DNA from: DATAGZ01 sp036263455
GTDB lineage: Bacteria > Pseudomonadota > Alphaproteobacteria > Dongiales > Dongiaceae
Direction of reading: 5' to 3'
Assembly (NCBI GenBank): GCA_036263455.1
Contig: DATAGZ010000017.1
Coordinates: 186,001-250,000, forward strand
Length of the DNA stretch: 64,000 nt
The notes under the pieces were generated by a model, which saw only the letters and a program-made list of their open reading frames with translations, ran no database searches and was not told the origin of the DNA. Position numbers and translations under genes: made by a program. Below, piece by piece: positions 23,937 to 32,543 of the stretch (position 1 is the stretch's first letter; each line of letters begins with the position of its first letter).

Positions 23937-25056
23937 CTAATTCGCGTGCGATGATCAGGCGCTGGATATCGCTAGTGCCTTCGTAGATGCGGGTGATGCG
24001 CACGTCGCGATAGAGGCGCTCGATCTCCGTATCCGCGATATAGCCGTAGCCGCCGAAGACTTGCAGCGCTTCGGAAACCACGCGTTCGGCGGTTTCGCTC
24101 GCGCGCAGCTTGGCCATGGCGGCAAGCCGCACCCGGTCGGGATCGTTCTTGTCCTGTGCCAGAGCGGCGCGCCAGGTGAGGGCGCGCGCGGCTTCGAGCT
24201 CGCTCGCGAGATCGGCGAGGCGGAAGGCCAGCGCCTGGTGCTCGATCAGCCGCTGGCCGAATGTCTTCCGTTCCCGGGCGTAGTCCAGCGCCCGGTCCAG
24301 CGCTGCCTGAGCGATGCCAATCGCCTGGGCGGCGATGCCGATCCGCCCGCCCGTCAGGTTGGCAAAAGCGATGGCGAGCCCTTGGCCCTCTTCGCCCAGC
24401 CGTAATTCCGCAGGGACGGCGCACTCCTCGAAGATGAGTTGCGCGGTATCGGAAGCGCGCAGGCCCAGCTTCTCCTCAAGCTTGGCGACATGGAATCCGG
24501 GCAGTTCCTTGGGAACGATAAAAGCGGTGACGCCTTTTTTGCCCGGCGCCGTGCGTGCGAAGACGAGCGCGAGCGCGCATCTTTTGCCATTGGTGATAAA
24601 TTGTTTGACGCCATTCAGAATGTAATGGTCGCCCCGGCGCACCGCGCGGCAGGCGAGTGCGGACGCATCGGAGCCTGCGCCCGGTTCGGTGAGGGCGAAG
24701 GCACCAAGTGCCGCGCCCGTGGCCATGTCCGGCAAAAAGCGGTCCTTCTGCGCCGCCGTGCCGAATTCCTGGATAGGCGCGCAGCACACAGAATTGTGGA
24801 CGCTGACCAATGTCGAGGTCGCGGCGTCTCCGGCAGCGAGCGCTTCGATGATCAACGCATAGGTGAGCGTATCGAGTGGCGTACCTCTATAATGCTCCTC
24901 GACCCGCATACCGAGAAATCCGAGCGCGCCGAGCTTAGCCGTCAATTCCTCGGGCAGCCAGCCCGCCTGTTCCCATTCCCGGGCGTGGGGCAACAGTTCT
25001 TTGCGGGCAAAATCGCGCGCCACCGTTTGGAAAGCGAGCTGCTCGGAATTCAGCAT
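23923..25056 (-). CDS. Acyl-CoA dehydrogenase, short-chain type
   Basis: A 377-residue FAD enzyme that makes 2-enoyl-CoA and passes electrons to ETF. Family signatures are FALTEPGAGSDAS (about 125), YILNGVKQFITNG (about 146), and the C-terminal QVFGGYGYIADTEIERLYRDVRI with IYEGTSDIQ, whose Glu is the catalytic base in this class. The length is typical. It is the last gene of a minus-strand operon whose other members suggest branched-chain or short-chain acyl-CoA breakdown. The exact substrate cannot be read from sequence. Confidence 0.92.
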   Translation of the reverse strand: MLNSEQLAFQTVARDFARKELLPHAREWEQAGWLPEELTAKLGALGFLGMRVEEHYRGTPLDTLTYALIIEALAAGDAATSTLVSVHNSVCCAPIQEFGTAAQKDRFLPDMATGAALGAFALTEPGAGSDASALACRAVRRGDHYILNGVKQFITNGKRCALALVFARTAPGKKGVTAFIVPKELPGFHVAKLEEKLGLRASDTAQLIFEECAVPAELRLGEEGQGLAIAFANLTGGRIGIAAQAIGIAQAALDRALDYARERKTFGQRLIEHQALAFRLADLASELEAARALTWRAALAQDKNDPDRVRLAAMAKLRASETAERVVSEALQVFGGYGYIADTEIERLYRDVRITRIYEGTSDIQRLIIARELEKNG

Positions 25057-25126
25057 GATTGGAATTCAAAATTGGCAAAACGTCGCGCCAGCATGGGCGA
25101 AACCAGGGGGAACGCCGCAGGAGATG

Positions 25127-25810
25127 TCACCACGGCAGCTTTTCACCGTTGTAATTGATGAATTTACCGCTATCGCTCATCTTCACTTTGGCGAGCACGC
25201 GGCGAATGCCCGCGACCGAATCCGCGGGCTCGAGCGGTGCGGCCGAACCGCCCATATCTGTCTTGACCCAGCCGGGATTGAGAATGATGACCTTGATGCC
25301 GCGATCCTTGAGGTCACGCGCCGCAATGGCCATGGCCATGTTCACCGCAGCCTTGCTGGTGCGGTAGGCATAGGTGCCGCCCGATTGCAGATCGGTGAGC
25401 GAACCCATGAGGCTCGAAACGGTCGCGGCGGTCTTCAGCGTTCCCAGCGCGAGATTGGGCGCGAGCGCCTCCAGAAGCTTCAAGGGTGCGATGCAATTGG
25501 TCTGGAATGTTTCCAGCCATCCCTTGACACTGGTCGAGCCGAAATTCTGCGGCCCCGCGCCATAGATGCCGGCATTGTTGATAAGCAGATCGATTGGGCG
25601 GTCCTGAAGCTTTTTGGCAAGGGCCCGGATCGATTTTTCATCCGTGACGTCCAGGGGGAGCACCGTCACCTCCCCGTCCATCATATGCAGAACGCGCGCT
25701 TTCTTGGTATCGCGCACGCAGGCGAGCACTTCCCAACCATCCGCCGCATATTGCCTGGCAAGCTCCAGGCCTATGCCGCGATTGGCTCCGGTGATAAGAA
25801 CGCTAGGCAT
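25127..25810 (-). CDS. Short-chain dehydrogenase/reductase
   Basis: A 227-residue SDR with the NAD(P) motif TGANRGIGLELARQ at residues 7-20, NNAG near 82, a catalytic serine in VSSLMGS and YRTSKAA carrying the Tyr-x3-Lys pair. It resembles the C-factor/sniffer-like group. It overlaps the RidA gene by eight bases and lies in an acyl-CoA operon, where it may act as a hydroxyacyl or carbonyl reductase. The substrate is unknown. Confidence 0.9.
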   Translation of the reverse strand: MPSVLITGANRGIGLELARQYAADGWEVLACVRDTKKARVLHMMDGEVTVLPLDVTDEKSIRALAKKLQDRPIDLLINNAGIYGAGPQNFGSTSVKGWLETFQTNCIAPLKLLEALAPNLALGTLKTAATVSSLMGSLTDLQSGGTYAYRTSKAAVNMAMAIAARDLKDRGIKVIILNPGWVKTDMGGSAAPLEPADSVAGIRRVLAKVKMSDSGKFINYNGEKLPW

Positions 25811-26198
25811 CAGATCCTCCTGGTTTCCGGGCCGTGACCTCGATCTCGACTTTCATCTGGGGATCGATCAGCTCGCAAATAACGGTGGTGTTCGCGGGGC
25901 GTATCTCGCCGAGATATTGCCCGAGAATCGGTCCGACTTTCTCCCAATGGGCCCGATTCGTCACCATCGCGCGTACCCGGACGATATCGGCAAGGCTCGC
26001 GCCCGCCTCCTTTAGCGCTGCTGCAATATTCATGAAGCAGCGATGGGTCTGCTCGGCCGGGTCTTCGCTAATGGTCATGGTCGCATAATCATAGCCGGTA
26101 CAGCCCGAGACGAAGATCCATTCCCCGTCGACGATGGCGCGCGAATAGCCATATTCCTTTTCGAAGCGGGAGCCGGAGGAAATAAGGCGCCGGTTCAT
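25803..26198 (-). CDS. RidA family protein
   Basis: A 131-residue protein of the YjgF/YER057c/UK114 family. Members trim reactive enamine or imine intermediates. Phrases are SRAIVDGEWIFVSGCTG, the central helix TFMNIAAALKEAGASLADIVRVR-like segment, and PANTTVICELIDPQMKVEIEVTA. In canonical RidA an arginine near residue 105 binds the substrate carboxylate. At that place this protein has ELIDPQ, so it may belong to a non-deaminating subgroup. ATG 26198 overlaps the preceding stop as ATGA. Confidence 0.88.
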   Translation of the reverse strand: MNRRLISSGSRFEKEYGYSRAIVDGEWIFVSGCTGYDYATMTISEDPAEQTHRCFMNIAAALKEAGASLADIVRVRAMVTNRAHWEKVGPILGQYLGEIRPANTTVICELIDPQMKVEIEVTARKPGGSDA

Positions 26199-26377
26199 TT
26201 CTTCACCCGGCGCGGCCGGCGCACGATTTCGCCTCCGCAATTGGGGCAGATATAATCCATCTGCGCACCGCACGCGTCGCACCAGGTGCATTCATGGGAG
26301 CAGATCAAGGCCGAGGGACTGTCCTCGGGCAGGCCGGTCCCGCATTTTTCGCAAGCGCTGCGCATTTCTAGAGACAT
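26195..26377 (-). CDS. DUF1272 zinc-ribbon-like small protein
   Basis: A 60-residue protein with eight cysteines (CEKCG, ICSHECTWCDACG, YICPNCGG), the pattern of DUF1272. Two zinc sites are likely. Function is unknown. Genes of this family often sit beside acyl-CoA dehydrogenase genes, as here. It is 22 bases after the isovaleryl-CoA-dehydrogenase-like gene and overlaps the RidA gene by four bases. Confidence 0.9.
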   Translation of the reverse strand: MSLEMRSACEKCGTGLPEDSPSALICSHECTWCDACGAQMDYICPNCGGEIVRRPRRVKK

Positions 26378-26399
26378 GCTTCCTCCCGTGCCGGATTCA

Positions 26400-27548
26400 T
26401 TAGCCGTTCTCCCGGAACAATTCTCGCCCTATCAGCATGCGGCGGATCTCGGATGTGCCTGCGCCGATTTCATAAAGCTTGGCATCCCGCAGCAACCGTC
26501 CGGTCGCATAATCATTGATATAGCCGTTGCCGCCCAGGGCCTGGATGGCATCGAGCGCTATCCTGGTCGCGGCCTCGGCGGCAAACAGAATGGCGCCGGC
26601 CGCGTCCTTGCGGGTCGTCTCGCCCCGGTCGCAGGACCGCGCCACCGCATAGACATAGGCGCGCGCCGCGTTCATGGTCGTGTACATGTCGGCGAGCTTG
26701 GCCTGCATGAGCTGGAATTCGCCGATGGGTTGGCCGAATTGGGTGCGCTCGCGGGTATAGGGCAGAACGACATCGAGGCAGGATTGCATAATTCCGAGTG
26801 GTCCGCCCGACAGCACGACGCGTTCGTAATCCAGGCCGCTCATCAGGACCTTGACCCCTTCGTTGACTTGGCCCAGTACCTGGTCCCGGGGTACGAAGCA
26901 ATCCTGAAAGACCAGCTCGCCGGTATTCGAGCCGCGCATGCCCAGCTTGTCGAGCTTCTGGGCACGAGTGAAGCCTGCCTGATCGCCCTCGACGATAAAG
27001 GCGGTGATGCCGCGCGGCCCGGCCTTGCTGTCCGTCTTGGCATAGACGACGAGGACATGCGCGTCCGGTCCGTTGGTGATCCACATTTTGGTGCCGTTCA
27101 GGACATACCCATCCTGGGTGGCGTCGGCGCGCAGCCGCATCGAGACGACGTCCGAGCCGGCGCCCGCCTCGCTCATCGCGAGCGCGCCGATTCTGCTGCC
27201 TTGGATGAGACCGGGAAGATATTTCTTCCGCTGCGCTTCGGTTCCGTTGCGGCGGATCTGGTTGACGCAGAGGTTGGAGTGAGCCCCGTAGGACAGACCA
27301 ACCGAGGCGGAGGCGCGGCTGATTTCCTCCATCGCCACGACATGCTCGATATAGCCCATGCCGGCGCCGCCATATTCTTCCTCGACGGTGATGCCGAGCA
27401 GGCCGAGCGCGCCCATCTTCTCCCAGAGGTCGCGCGGAAAATCGTTGAGGCGGTCGATATCGGCCGCGCGCGGGGCGATTTCGCGCTGGGCGAAATCCGC
27501 CACTTGTTCGCGCAGAAGATCGATAGTCTCGCCAAGACCGAAATTCAC
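26400..27548 (-). CDS. Acyl-CoA dehydrogenase, isovaleryl-CoA dehydrogenase-like
   Basis: A 382-residue FAD enzyme. Motifs are GITVEEEYGGAGMGY, the long LSYGAHSNLCVNQIRRNG typical of isovaleryl-CoA dehydrogenases, MSEAGAGSDV, YVLNGTKMWITNGPDA and IQALGGNGYINDYATGRLLRD with the end YEIGAGTSEIRR. The GTG start at 27548 overlaps the malic enzyme stop as GTGA, has GAGAGGG before it, and gives the normal N terminus NFGLGETIDLLREQV. Longer starts would run inside the malic enzyme gene. The likely role is leucine breakdown, but the rest of that pathway is not in the window. Confidence 0.9.
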   Translation of the reverse strand: MNFGLGETIDLLREQVADFAQREIAPRAADIDRLNDFPRDLWEKMGALGLLGITVEEEYGGAGMGYIEHVVAMEEISRASASVGLSYGAHSNLCVNQIRRNGTEAQRKKYLPGLIQGSRIGALAMSEAGAGSDVVSMRLRADATQDGYVLNGTKMWITNGPDAHVLVVYAKTDSKAGPRGITAFIVEGDQAGFTRAQKLDKLGMRGSNTGELVFQDCFVPRDQVLGQVNEGVKVLMSGLDYERVVLSGGPLGIMQSCLDVVLPYTRERTQFGQPIGEFQLMQAKLADMYTTMNAARAYVYAVARSCDRGETTRKDAAGAILFAAEAATRIALDAIQALGGNGYINDYATGRLLRDAKLYEIGAGTSEIRRMLIGRELFRENG

Positions 27549-29824
27549 CGGCCCTCTCTTTCCTGCGCCTCGGCCACGGCCAGCGCGCTCATATTGACGA
27601 TACCGCGAACCGATACCGAAGGCGAGAGGATATGCGCTGGACACGCGGCGCCTATCAGGATCGGGCCGACCATCAGCCCCTCGCCGAGATAGCGCAGAAG
27701 ATTAAGCGCGATGTTGGCCGAATCCAGATTCGGCATGACCAGCAGGTTGGCGCGACCCCTGAGCCGTGAATGCGGAAAAAGACGGTCGCGGATGAGTTCG
27801 GCGACTGCGCTGTCTCCGCGCATTTCACCTTCGACTTCGAGATCGGGCGCCCGCGCATGGAGCAGGCGCAGGGCGGCACGCATCTTGACGGCACTCGCCG
27901 TATCGTCGGTACCAAAATTGGAATGGGAAAGCAGGGCGATCTTGGGCGCGACCCCGAACTGGCGCATCTCGGTCGCAGCCAGCAAGGTCATCTGTGCGAT
28001 GGTTTCCGCGTCTGGGTCAGCATTCACTTCGGTGTCGGTGATGAAAAATGTGCCGCTCCGCAGGATGATCGCGGCGAGCGCCGAATAGGCCGCGACGCCG
28101 GCGGCCTTGCCCAGAATGTCATCGATATGGCCGAGATGTTCCGAAAAGCCGCCGATCGTGCCGGAAATCATCGCATCGGCCTCGCCCTGCTTGACCATCA
28201 AAGCGGCGATGATCGTCGTCTGGGTGCGGACCAAAGTGCGCGCGAGCGAAGGCGATATCCCCTTCCGTTCGGTCAGCCGGTGGTAGAACGTCCAATAATC
28301 GTGGTAGCGCGGGTCTTGTTCGGGATCGACGTGATGGACATTCTGGTTGAGCACCAGCCGCAGGCCGAGCTTGGCGATACGGCGTTCCAGCACGGCCCGC
28401 CGGCCGATCAGAATGGGCTCGCCGATTTTTTCGTCCAGCAGGGTCTGGACGGCACGCAGCACCCGCTCTTCCTCGCCCTCAGCGAAGACTAGCCGGCAGG
28501 GTCGTCCCCGTGCGCGGTCGAAAATCGGCTTCATGAGCAGCCCCGAGCGGAAGACGAACTGGCCGAGTTGCTCCCGATAGAGGGCGAGATCGGTAATCGG
28601 GCGGGTGGCGACACCGCTCTCCATCGCCGCCTTGGCGACCGCCGGGGCAATCTCGACCAGCAGGCGGGGATCGAAGGGCTTGGGAATGATATAGTCAGGC
28701 CCGAAATGCAAATCCTGCTCCGCCTGATAGGCGTTCGCCACGATATCCGAGCTTTCGGCCCGCGCGAGATCGGCGAGCGCCTTCACGCAGGCGACCTTCA
28801 TGGCTTGATTGATCCGGGTCGCTCCGACATCGAGGGCGCCGCGAAAAATGAAGGGAAAGCACAGGACGTTATTGACCTGGTTGGGATAGTCGGAACGGCC
28901 GGTGGCAACGATGGCGTCGGGCCGCAAGCTCTTGACCTCCTCGGGGGTAATCTCTGGCACGGGATTGGCAAGCGCGAAGACGATCGGCCTGTCCCGCATG
29001 CTGGCAACCATCGCCGGCGTCAACACGCGGGGCGCAGACAGGCCAAGGAACACGTCGGCGCCGGCAATGGCCTCGGCCAAGCTGCGTTGTGCCGTGCACT
29101 GTGCATAGGAGGCCTTGCGCGGATCCATCTCGGTGGTTCGCCCCTGATACACCAGGCCGGCGATATCGGTGACCCAGACATTCTCGCGCGGAAGGCCGAG
29201 GCTGGTGAGCAAATCCAGGCAGGCGAGGGCGGCCGCACCGGCACCCGACGTTACCAGTTTGATCTCGGTGAGTGTCTTTCCCGCGATCTCCAGGCCATTG
29301 AGAAGAGCCGCGGCGACGATGATCGCGGTTCCATGCTGATCGTCGTGCATGACCGGGATATTGAGCCGCTCGACCAGACGTTGTTCGATCTCGAAACATT
29401 CCGGGGCCTTGATGTCTTCGAGATTTATCCCCCCAAAGGTCGGCTCCAGACTCGCGATGATCTCGACGAGCTTGTCTGGGTCGCGCTCGTTGATTTCAAT
29501 ATCGAATACATCGATATCGGCGAACTTCTTGAAGAGGACAGCCTTGCCTTCCATGACCGGCTTGGCGGCAAGCGGCCCGATCGCACCCAGGCCGAGCACG
29601 GCCGTGCCATTGGTAATGACCGCCACCAGATTGCTGCGGCTCGTAAGTGTCGCCGCTTCGCGGGGATCCTGAGCGATCGCCTCGCTGGCCGCGGCCACGC
29701 CCGGGGAGTAAGCGAGCGCGAGATCGCGTTGATTGGCGAGCGGCTTAGTGGGGGTGATCGCGATCTTGCCAGGACGAGGCAGGCGGTGATATTCGAGCGC
29801 GCCCGCTTTGAAATCGTCGATCAT
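27545..29824 (-). CDS. maeB: NADP-dependent malic enzyme with phosphotransacetylase-like domain
   Basis: A 759-residue MaeB-type protein. The N-terminal malic enzyme domain (about 1-430) has YSPGVAAASEAIA, the metal region IDVFDIEINERDP, VMHDDQHGTAII and the nucleotide-binding VTSGAGAAALACLDLL. The C-terminal half resembles phosphate acetyltransferase (LVFAEGEEERVLRA, GTIGGFSEHLGHID, NIALNLLRYLGEG). In this form the extra domain is regulatory and senses acetyl-CoA. It decarboxylates malate to pyruvate with NADPH. It overlaps the EamA transporter gene by four bases and the acyl-CoA dehydrogenase gene by four. Confidence 0.95.
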   Translation of the reverse strand: MIDDFKAGALEYHRLPRPGKIAITPTKPLANQRDLALAYSPGVAAASEAIAQDPREAATLTSRSNLVAVITNGTAVLGLGAIGPLAAKPVMEGKAVLFKKFADIDVFDIEINERDPDKLVEIIASLEPTFGGINLEDIKAPECFEIEQRLVERLNIPVMHDDQHGTAIIVAAALLNGLEIAGKTLTEIKLVTSGAGAAALACLDLLTSLGLPRENVWVTDIAGLVYQGRTTEMDPRKASYAQCTAQRSLAEAIAGADVFLGLSAPRVLTPAMVASMRDRPIVFALANPVPEITPEEVKSLRPDAIVATGRSDYPNQVNNVLCFPFIFRGALDVGATRINQAMKVACVKALADLARAESSDIVANAYQAEQDLHFGPDYIIPKPFDPRLLVEIAPAVAKAAMESGVATRPITDLALYREQLGQFVFRSGLLMKPIFDRARGRPCRLVFAEGEEERVLRAVQTLLDEKIGEPILIGRRAVLERRIAKLGLRLVLNQNVHHVDPEQDPRYHDYWTFYHRLTERKGISPSLARTLVRTQTTIIAALMVKQGEADAMISGTIGGFSEHLGHIDDILGKAAGVAAYSALAAIILRSGTFFITDTEVNADPDAETIAQMTLLAATEMRQFGVAPKIALLSHSNFGTDDTASAVKMRAALRLLHARAPDLEVEGEMRGDSAVAELIRDRLFPHSRLRGRANLLVMPNLDSANIALNLLRYLGEGLMVGPILIGAACPAHILSPSVSVRGIVNMSALAVAEAQEREGR

Positions 29825-30723
29825 GGTGTTGAGGGGACCTCAACGGCCCGATCGCTCCGCTGAGCTATGAGGATACCGAGGAGGACGAGCATGCCGGCCG
29901 CAATCTGGAGCGGACTCATGGCCTCGTCGAGGACAAGCCAGGCGATGCTCGCCGCACCCACCGGTCCGATCAGGAGGCTCACGGCGGACAGGGCCGCCGG
30001 TAGGTAGCCCATCGCCCAGGCGATCAGCGCCATGCCGACCACTTGGCTCGCCAGGGCAAGACCTCCGACCATCGCCCAGCCCTGGACACCCTGCGGCCAG
30101 AAATGCGGTTCACTCAATATGGCGACCGGTAAAAGCGCCAGGGCCGAGACAAGGGTTGCGAAGAAGATCACGTGGCCATTGCCGGCGCTTTGGCGCGCGA
30201 AAGCGATGCCGCGCAGATAGAATCCATACCCCATTCCGCCGAGCAAAGCGAGGCCGTAACCCAGGAGATGCCCGCCGCTCACTTCCTGTCCCACTACGAC
30301 GAGCAGCAGCATGCCGCCTAGTGCCAAGCCCATCCCACCGACGAAACGCCAACCGAAACGCTCATCGAAAAGGAGGTAGCCGCTCACCACTACCCAGAGC
30401 GGCGCGGTATTGCCGAGCAGTACTGCCGCGCCTACCGGGATGGAGCGCAGGGCGCGGTGCCAGGCGACGAGATCGGCGGCGATAAAAATGCCGGCGAGAA
30501 AAATAGCCAGCCAGATACGCGCCGGAAATGAAGGCCAGAGCGGGAGGTGTTTCCTGCGGCACTCGGCCCAAAGCAACGCCCCTAGCACCGGTAAGGCAAG
30601 CGCCATGCGAAAAAAAGCGGTGCCGTCTGGTCCGAGCGAGGAGAGTCTGACGAAGATGCCGCCCGAAGAATCGATGAGGGCTGCCCCCAGCAGGAGCAGA
30701 AGAGCGAGATGCTGAACCGGCAT
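29821..30723 (-). CDS. EamA/DMT family transporter
   Basis: A 300-residue inner-membrane protein with about ten hydrophobic segments in two homologous halves of five, the EamA layout. Typical phrases are GGIFVRLSSLGPDGTAFFRMAL and TAPLWVVVSGYLLFDERFG. These carriers export metabolites, often amino acids. The substrate is unknown. It is the first gene of the seven-gene operon with maeB and the acyl-CoA dehydrogenases, and overlaps maeB by four bases. Confidence 0.9.
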   Translation of the reverse strand: MPVQHLALLLLLGAALIDSSGGIFVRLSSLGPDGTAFFRMALALPVLGALLWAECRRKHLPLWPSFPARIWLAIFLAGIFIAADLVAWHRALRSIPVGAAVLLGNTAPLWVVVSGYLLFDERFGWRFVGGMGLALGGMLLLVVVGQEVSGGHLLGYGLALLGGMGYGFYLRGIAFARQSAGNGHVIFFATLVSALALLPVAILSEPHFWPQGVQGWAMVGGLALASQVVGMALIAWAMGYLPAALSAVSLLIGPVGAASIAWLVLDEAMSPLQIAAGMLVLLGILIAQRSDRAVEVPSTP

Positions 30724-30855
30724 GATGACAGTATCTTAGCAGTCGCTGCGACGCTCTGCCACCGCAAAGGGGTCTCAGCCTCATCGTTGGACCACGTGCG
30801 TTATTACCTCGACTAGCAGCGTTATTTGCGAGGAGCTATTTTTCGCCGAGGCGGA

Positions 30856-31422
30856 TTAGCCTCGCTTTTTCCTGGTGGCCGCGGCTTTCTTGGCGGAAGC
30901 CGAGCGCTGCGCGGCCGGACGGCTCGCTGCCGCTTTTCCTCCGCGCTTTCCGCCTTTTCGCGATGGTTCGTGGTTTTCTTTTTTTCCTCGTCCCGAGCCG
31001 CTCTTCTTCCCGCCGCCGGTCTCCTTATTGACGGTGGCCCAGGCGCGGCGCTCGGCCTCTTTTACTCCTACGCCCCGCTTCTCATAACCCTCTGCGATGT
31101 GGTCGGCCTGACGTTCCTGTTTGTCGGTATATTTGGATTTGTCGCCTCTTGGCATGAGTGCCTCCTGTGCCGGCAACAGGTGATGATTTGCGGCGTTCCC
31201 TAAGACGCCCTCACAAGCGGTGACGCGGGCATAAGCAAATTGCCCGATGATGTGGGTCGTTACGAAGCTCCCTTTAGATGACGCCTGCCGCAGGCCTTCC
31301 GCGACAGTGGGAGGGACCGAGCGATATTCGTAACGCCCGCCGCTTTTGTAGGCGATGGTCAGTACTCGCCGCCGCGGATCATAGGCGAATCCGCCAATTG
31401 CCGAAGATGCCGGCGTATCCAT
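30856..31422 (-). CDS. KTSC-domain protein continuous with a lysine-rich small protein
   Basis: One frame of 188 residues from ATG 31422. Residues 1 to about 70 match the KTSC domain (SAIGGFAYDPRRRVLTIAYK, then SSKGSFVTTHI), a short RNA-processing-associated domain of uncertain role. From Met90 (base 31155) the sequence MPRGDKSKYTDKQERQADHI onward is a complete lysine-rich protein, the sort annotated as plasmid stabilisation protein and normally separate. Its ATG has its own strong GGAGG site, so the downstream part is probably also made alone as 99 residues. The basic tail (KGGKRGGKAAASRP) suggests nucleic acid binding. The frame upstream of 31422 lies in a terminator and is rejected. Confidence 0.7.
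   Translation of the reverse strand: MDTPASSAIGGFAYDPRRRVLTIAYKSGGRYEYRSVPPTVAEGLRQASSKGSFVTTHIIGQFAYARVTACEGVLGNAANHHLLPAQEALMPRGDKSKYTDKQERQADHIAEGYEKRGVGVKEAERRAWATVNKETGGGKKSGSGRGKKENHEPSRKGGKRGGKAAASRPAAQRSASAKKAAATRKKRG
31161..31165 (-). promoter_or_regulatory. Internal ribosome site in the KTSC frame
   Basis: GGAGG on the minus strand, five bases before ATG 31155. It decides an independent start for the lysine-rich protein (30856-31155) inside the longer KTSC frame. Confidence 0.75.
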
Positions 31423-31432
31423 CCAGCGCATA

Positions 31433-31470
31433 TAAAAAAAACAGGGGATGGCGTCGGCCATCCCCTGTCG
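31433..31470 (-). terminator. Rho-independent terminator of the 31492-32403 gene
   Basis: On the minus strand a 12-bp stem (ACAGGGGATGGC with GCCATCCCCTGT, about 31441-31468) is followed at once by a run of Ts. It ends the secreted-protein gene and lies just before the KTSC gene, which must therefore have its own promoter or live on readthrough. Confidence 0.85.
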
Positions 31471-31491
31471 AGAGATACTCCCTTTTTGGGA

Positions 31492-32403
31492 TCAGTTACC
31501 GGATTGCGCGACCTTGGTAGCGGGTGGCACGAAGGCGACGGTCGGGCTTCCTGCTTTCTCCATGGGAACGGTGATCGCAGCGGTCTTGCCAGCGCGAATG
31601 GAGAAGGTCTGCATCCCCCACTTTTTCCCATCACGGGCAAGGGCGATATAGTCCCCCTCGCGTAAGGTCATGGTAAGGTCGGAACCGCTGGCTTCATTGA
31701 CGAGTTCGTGTTTACCCTCGGCATTGGTTGTGGCCCGCGCAATCGCCCAGCTGACTGCCGCACTCTTTCCCGTGCTGCGCAGATGAGCCATACCGGCATA
31801 AAGGTTCACCGTGTAGTGAAACGTCTCGCCGGAATTGAGGGGAATCACCAAATCGGCGCGGGTTCCTTGATATAAGGCGCGTACGATATAGGCACCCGCC
31901 GGCAGGTCGAAATGGGCGACCGCAGCATGGCTGGCTGTGATGAGCGGTCCATCGCCCAAGGCCCCTTTGACATAGGGGTAAACTTGCCATTCCAACGGCT
32001 CGCGCACCATGCTTCCGCCTGAAAAGGGAAGGAGTTGCATGGTGATATGAGCGCTCGCGGCCGACGAAGGCGAAGGACTATCGATGCGATGCATATAGAT
32101 CTTTCGCTCGGTCTTGCCACTGCCCACGATGATCGCCTGATCGGTCGATTCACCGTCGGCGCTGACATGCACAATGTATTGGCCGGGCGCGAGATCGCCA
32201 GAGAAGGTTGGCGCACTCGCCTGGGCCGTAGGGGTGCTGGATAATTTGTTATGCTTGTCGATGCGAGTGACGGTCCACTCTGTATCGGCGGCCGGCGTGA
32301 CCCCGACCAAGGTCAAGGTCACCGGATTGGCGAAGGCCGGCGCCACCACTGCCATCGCAGCCATACCTATCGCAGCGCTCAGCATCCAGAATCTCATACG
32401 CAT
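31492..32403 (-). CDS. Secreted protein of unknown function
   Basis: A 303-residue protein with a clear signal peptide (MRMRFWMLSAAIGMAAMAVVAPAFA, cleaved before NPVTL). The mature part is rich in beta strands and has three similar segments of the type PGQYIVHVSADG, PAGAYIVRALYQGT and REGDYIALARDGK, each followed by a basic or lipid-like strand. This suggests three Ig-like or carboxypeptidase-regulatory-like modules. I do not recognise a named family. It is probably periplasmic. A strong terminator follows. Confidence 0.8.
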   Translation of the reverse strand: MRMRFWMLSAAIGMAAMAVVAPAFANPVTLTLVGVTPAADTEWTVTRIDKHNKLSSTPTAQASAPTFSGDLAPGQYIVHVSADGESTDQAIIVGSGKTERKIYMHRIDSPSPSSAASAHITMQLLPFSGGSMVREPLEWQVYPYVKGALGDGPLITASHAAVAHFDLPAGAYIVRALYQGTRADLVIPLNSGETFHYTVNLYAGMAHLRSTGKSAAVSWAIARATTNAEGKHELVNEASGSDLTMTLREGDYIALARDGKKWGMQTFSIRAGKTAAITVPMEKAGSPTVAFVPPATKVAQSGN

Positions 32404-32543
32404 GGCGATCTCCCGTTAGAAATGAACATCGAATGAGGTGTCCCCTCTCGTGAAGCTGCTTAACGTACAAGATCGCGCCGGGGCAAGCGTTATTATACTA
32501 ATAAACGCGCCAGGGTTTTTGGGAAAAGCGACCGCCGGGCAAG

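Noticed and set aside
31423..31461. Earlier start for the KTSC gene (MADAIPCFF)
   Set aside because: These codons lie within the stem and T-run of a strong terminator of the preceding gene.
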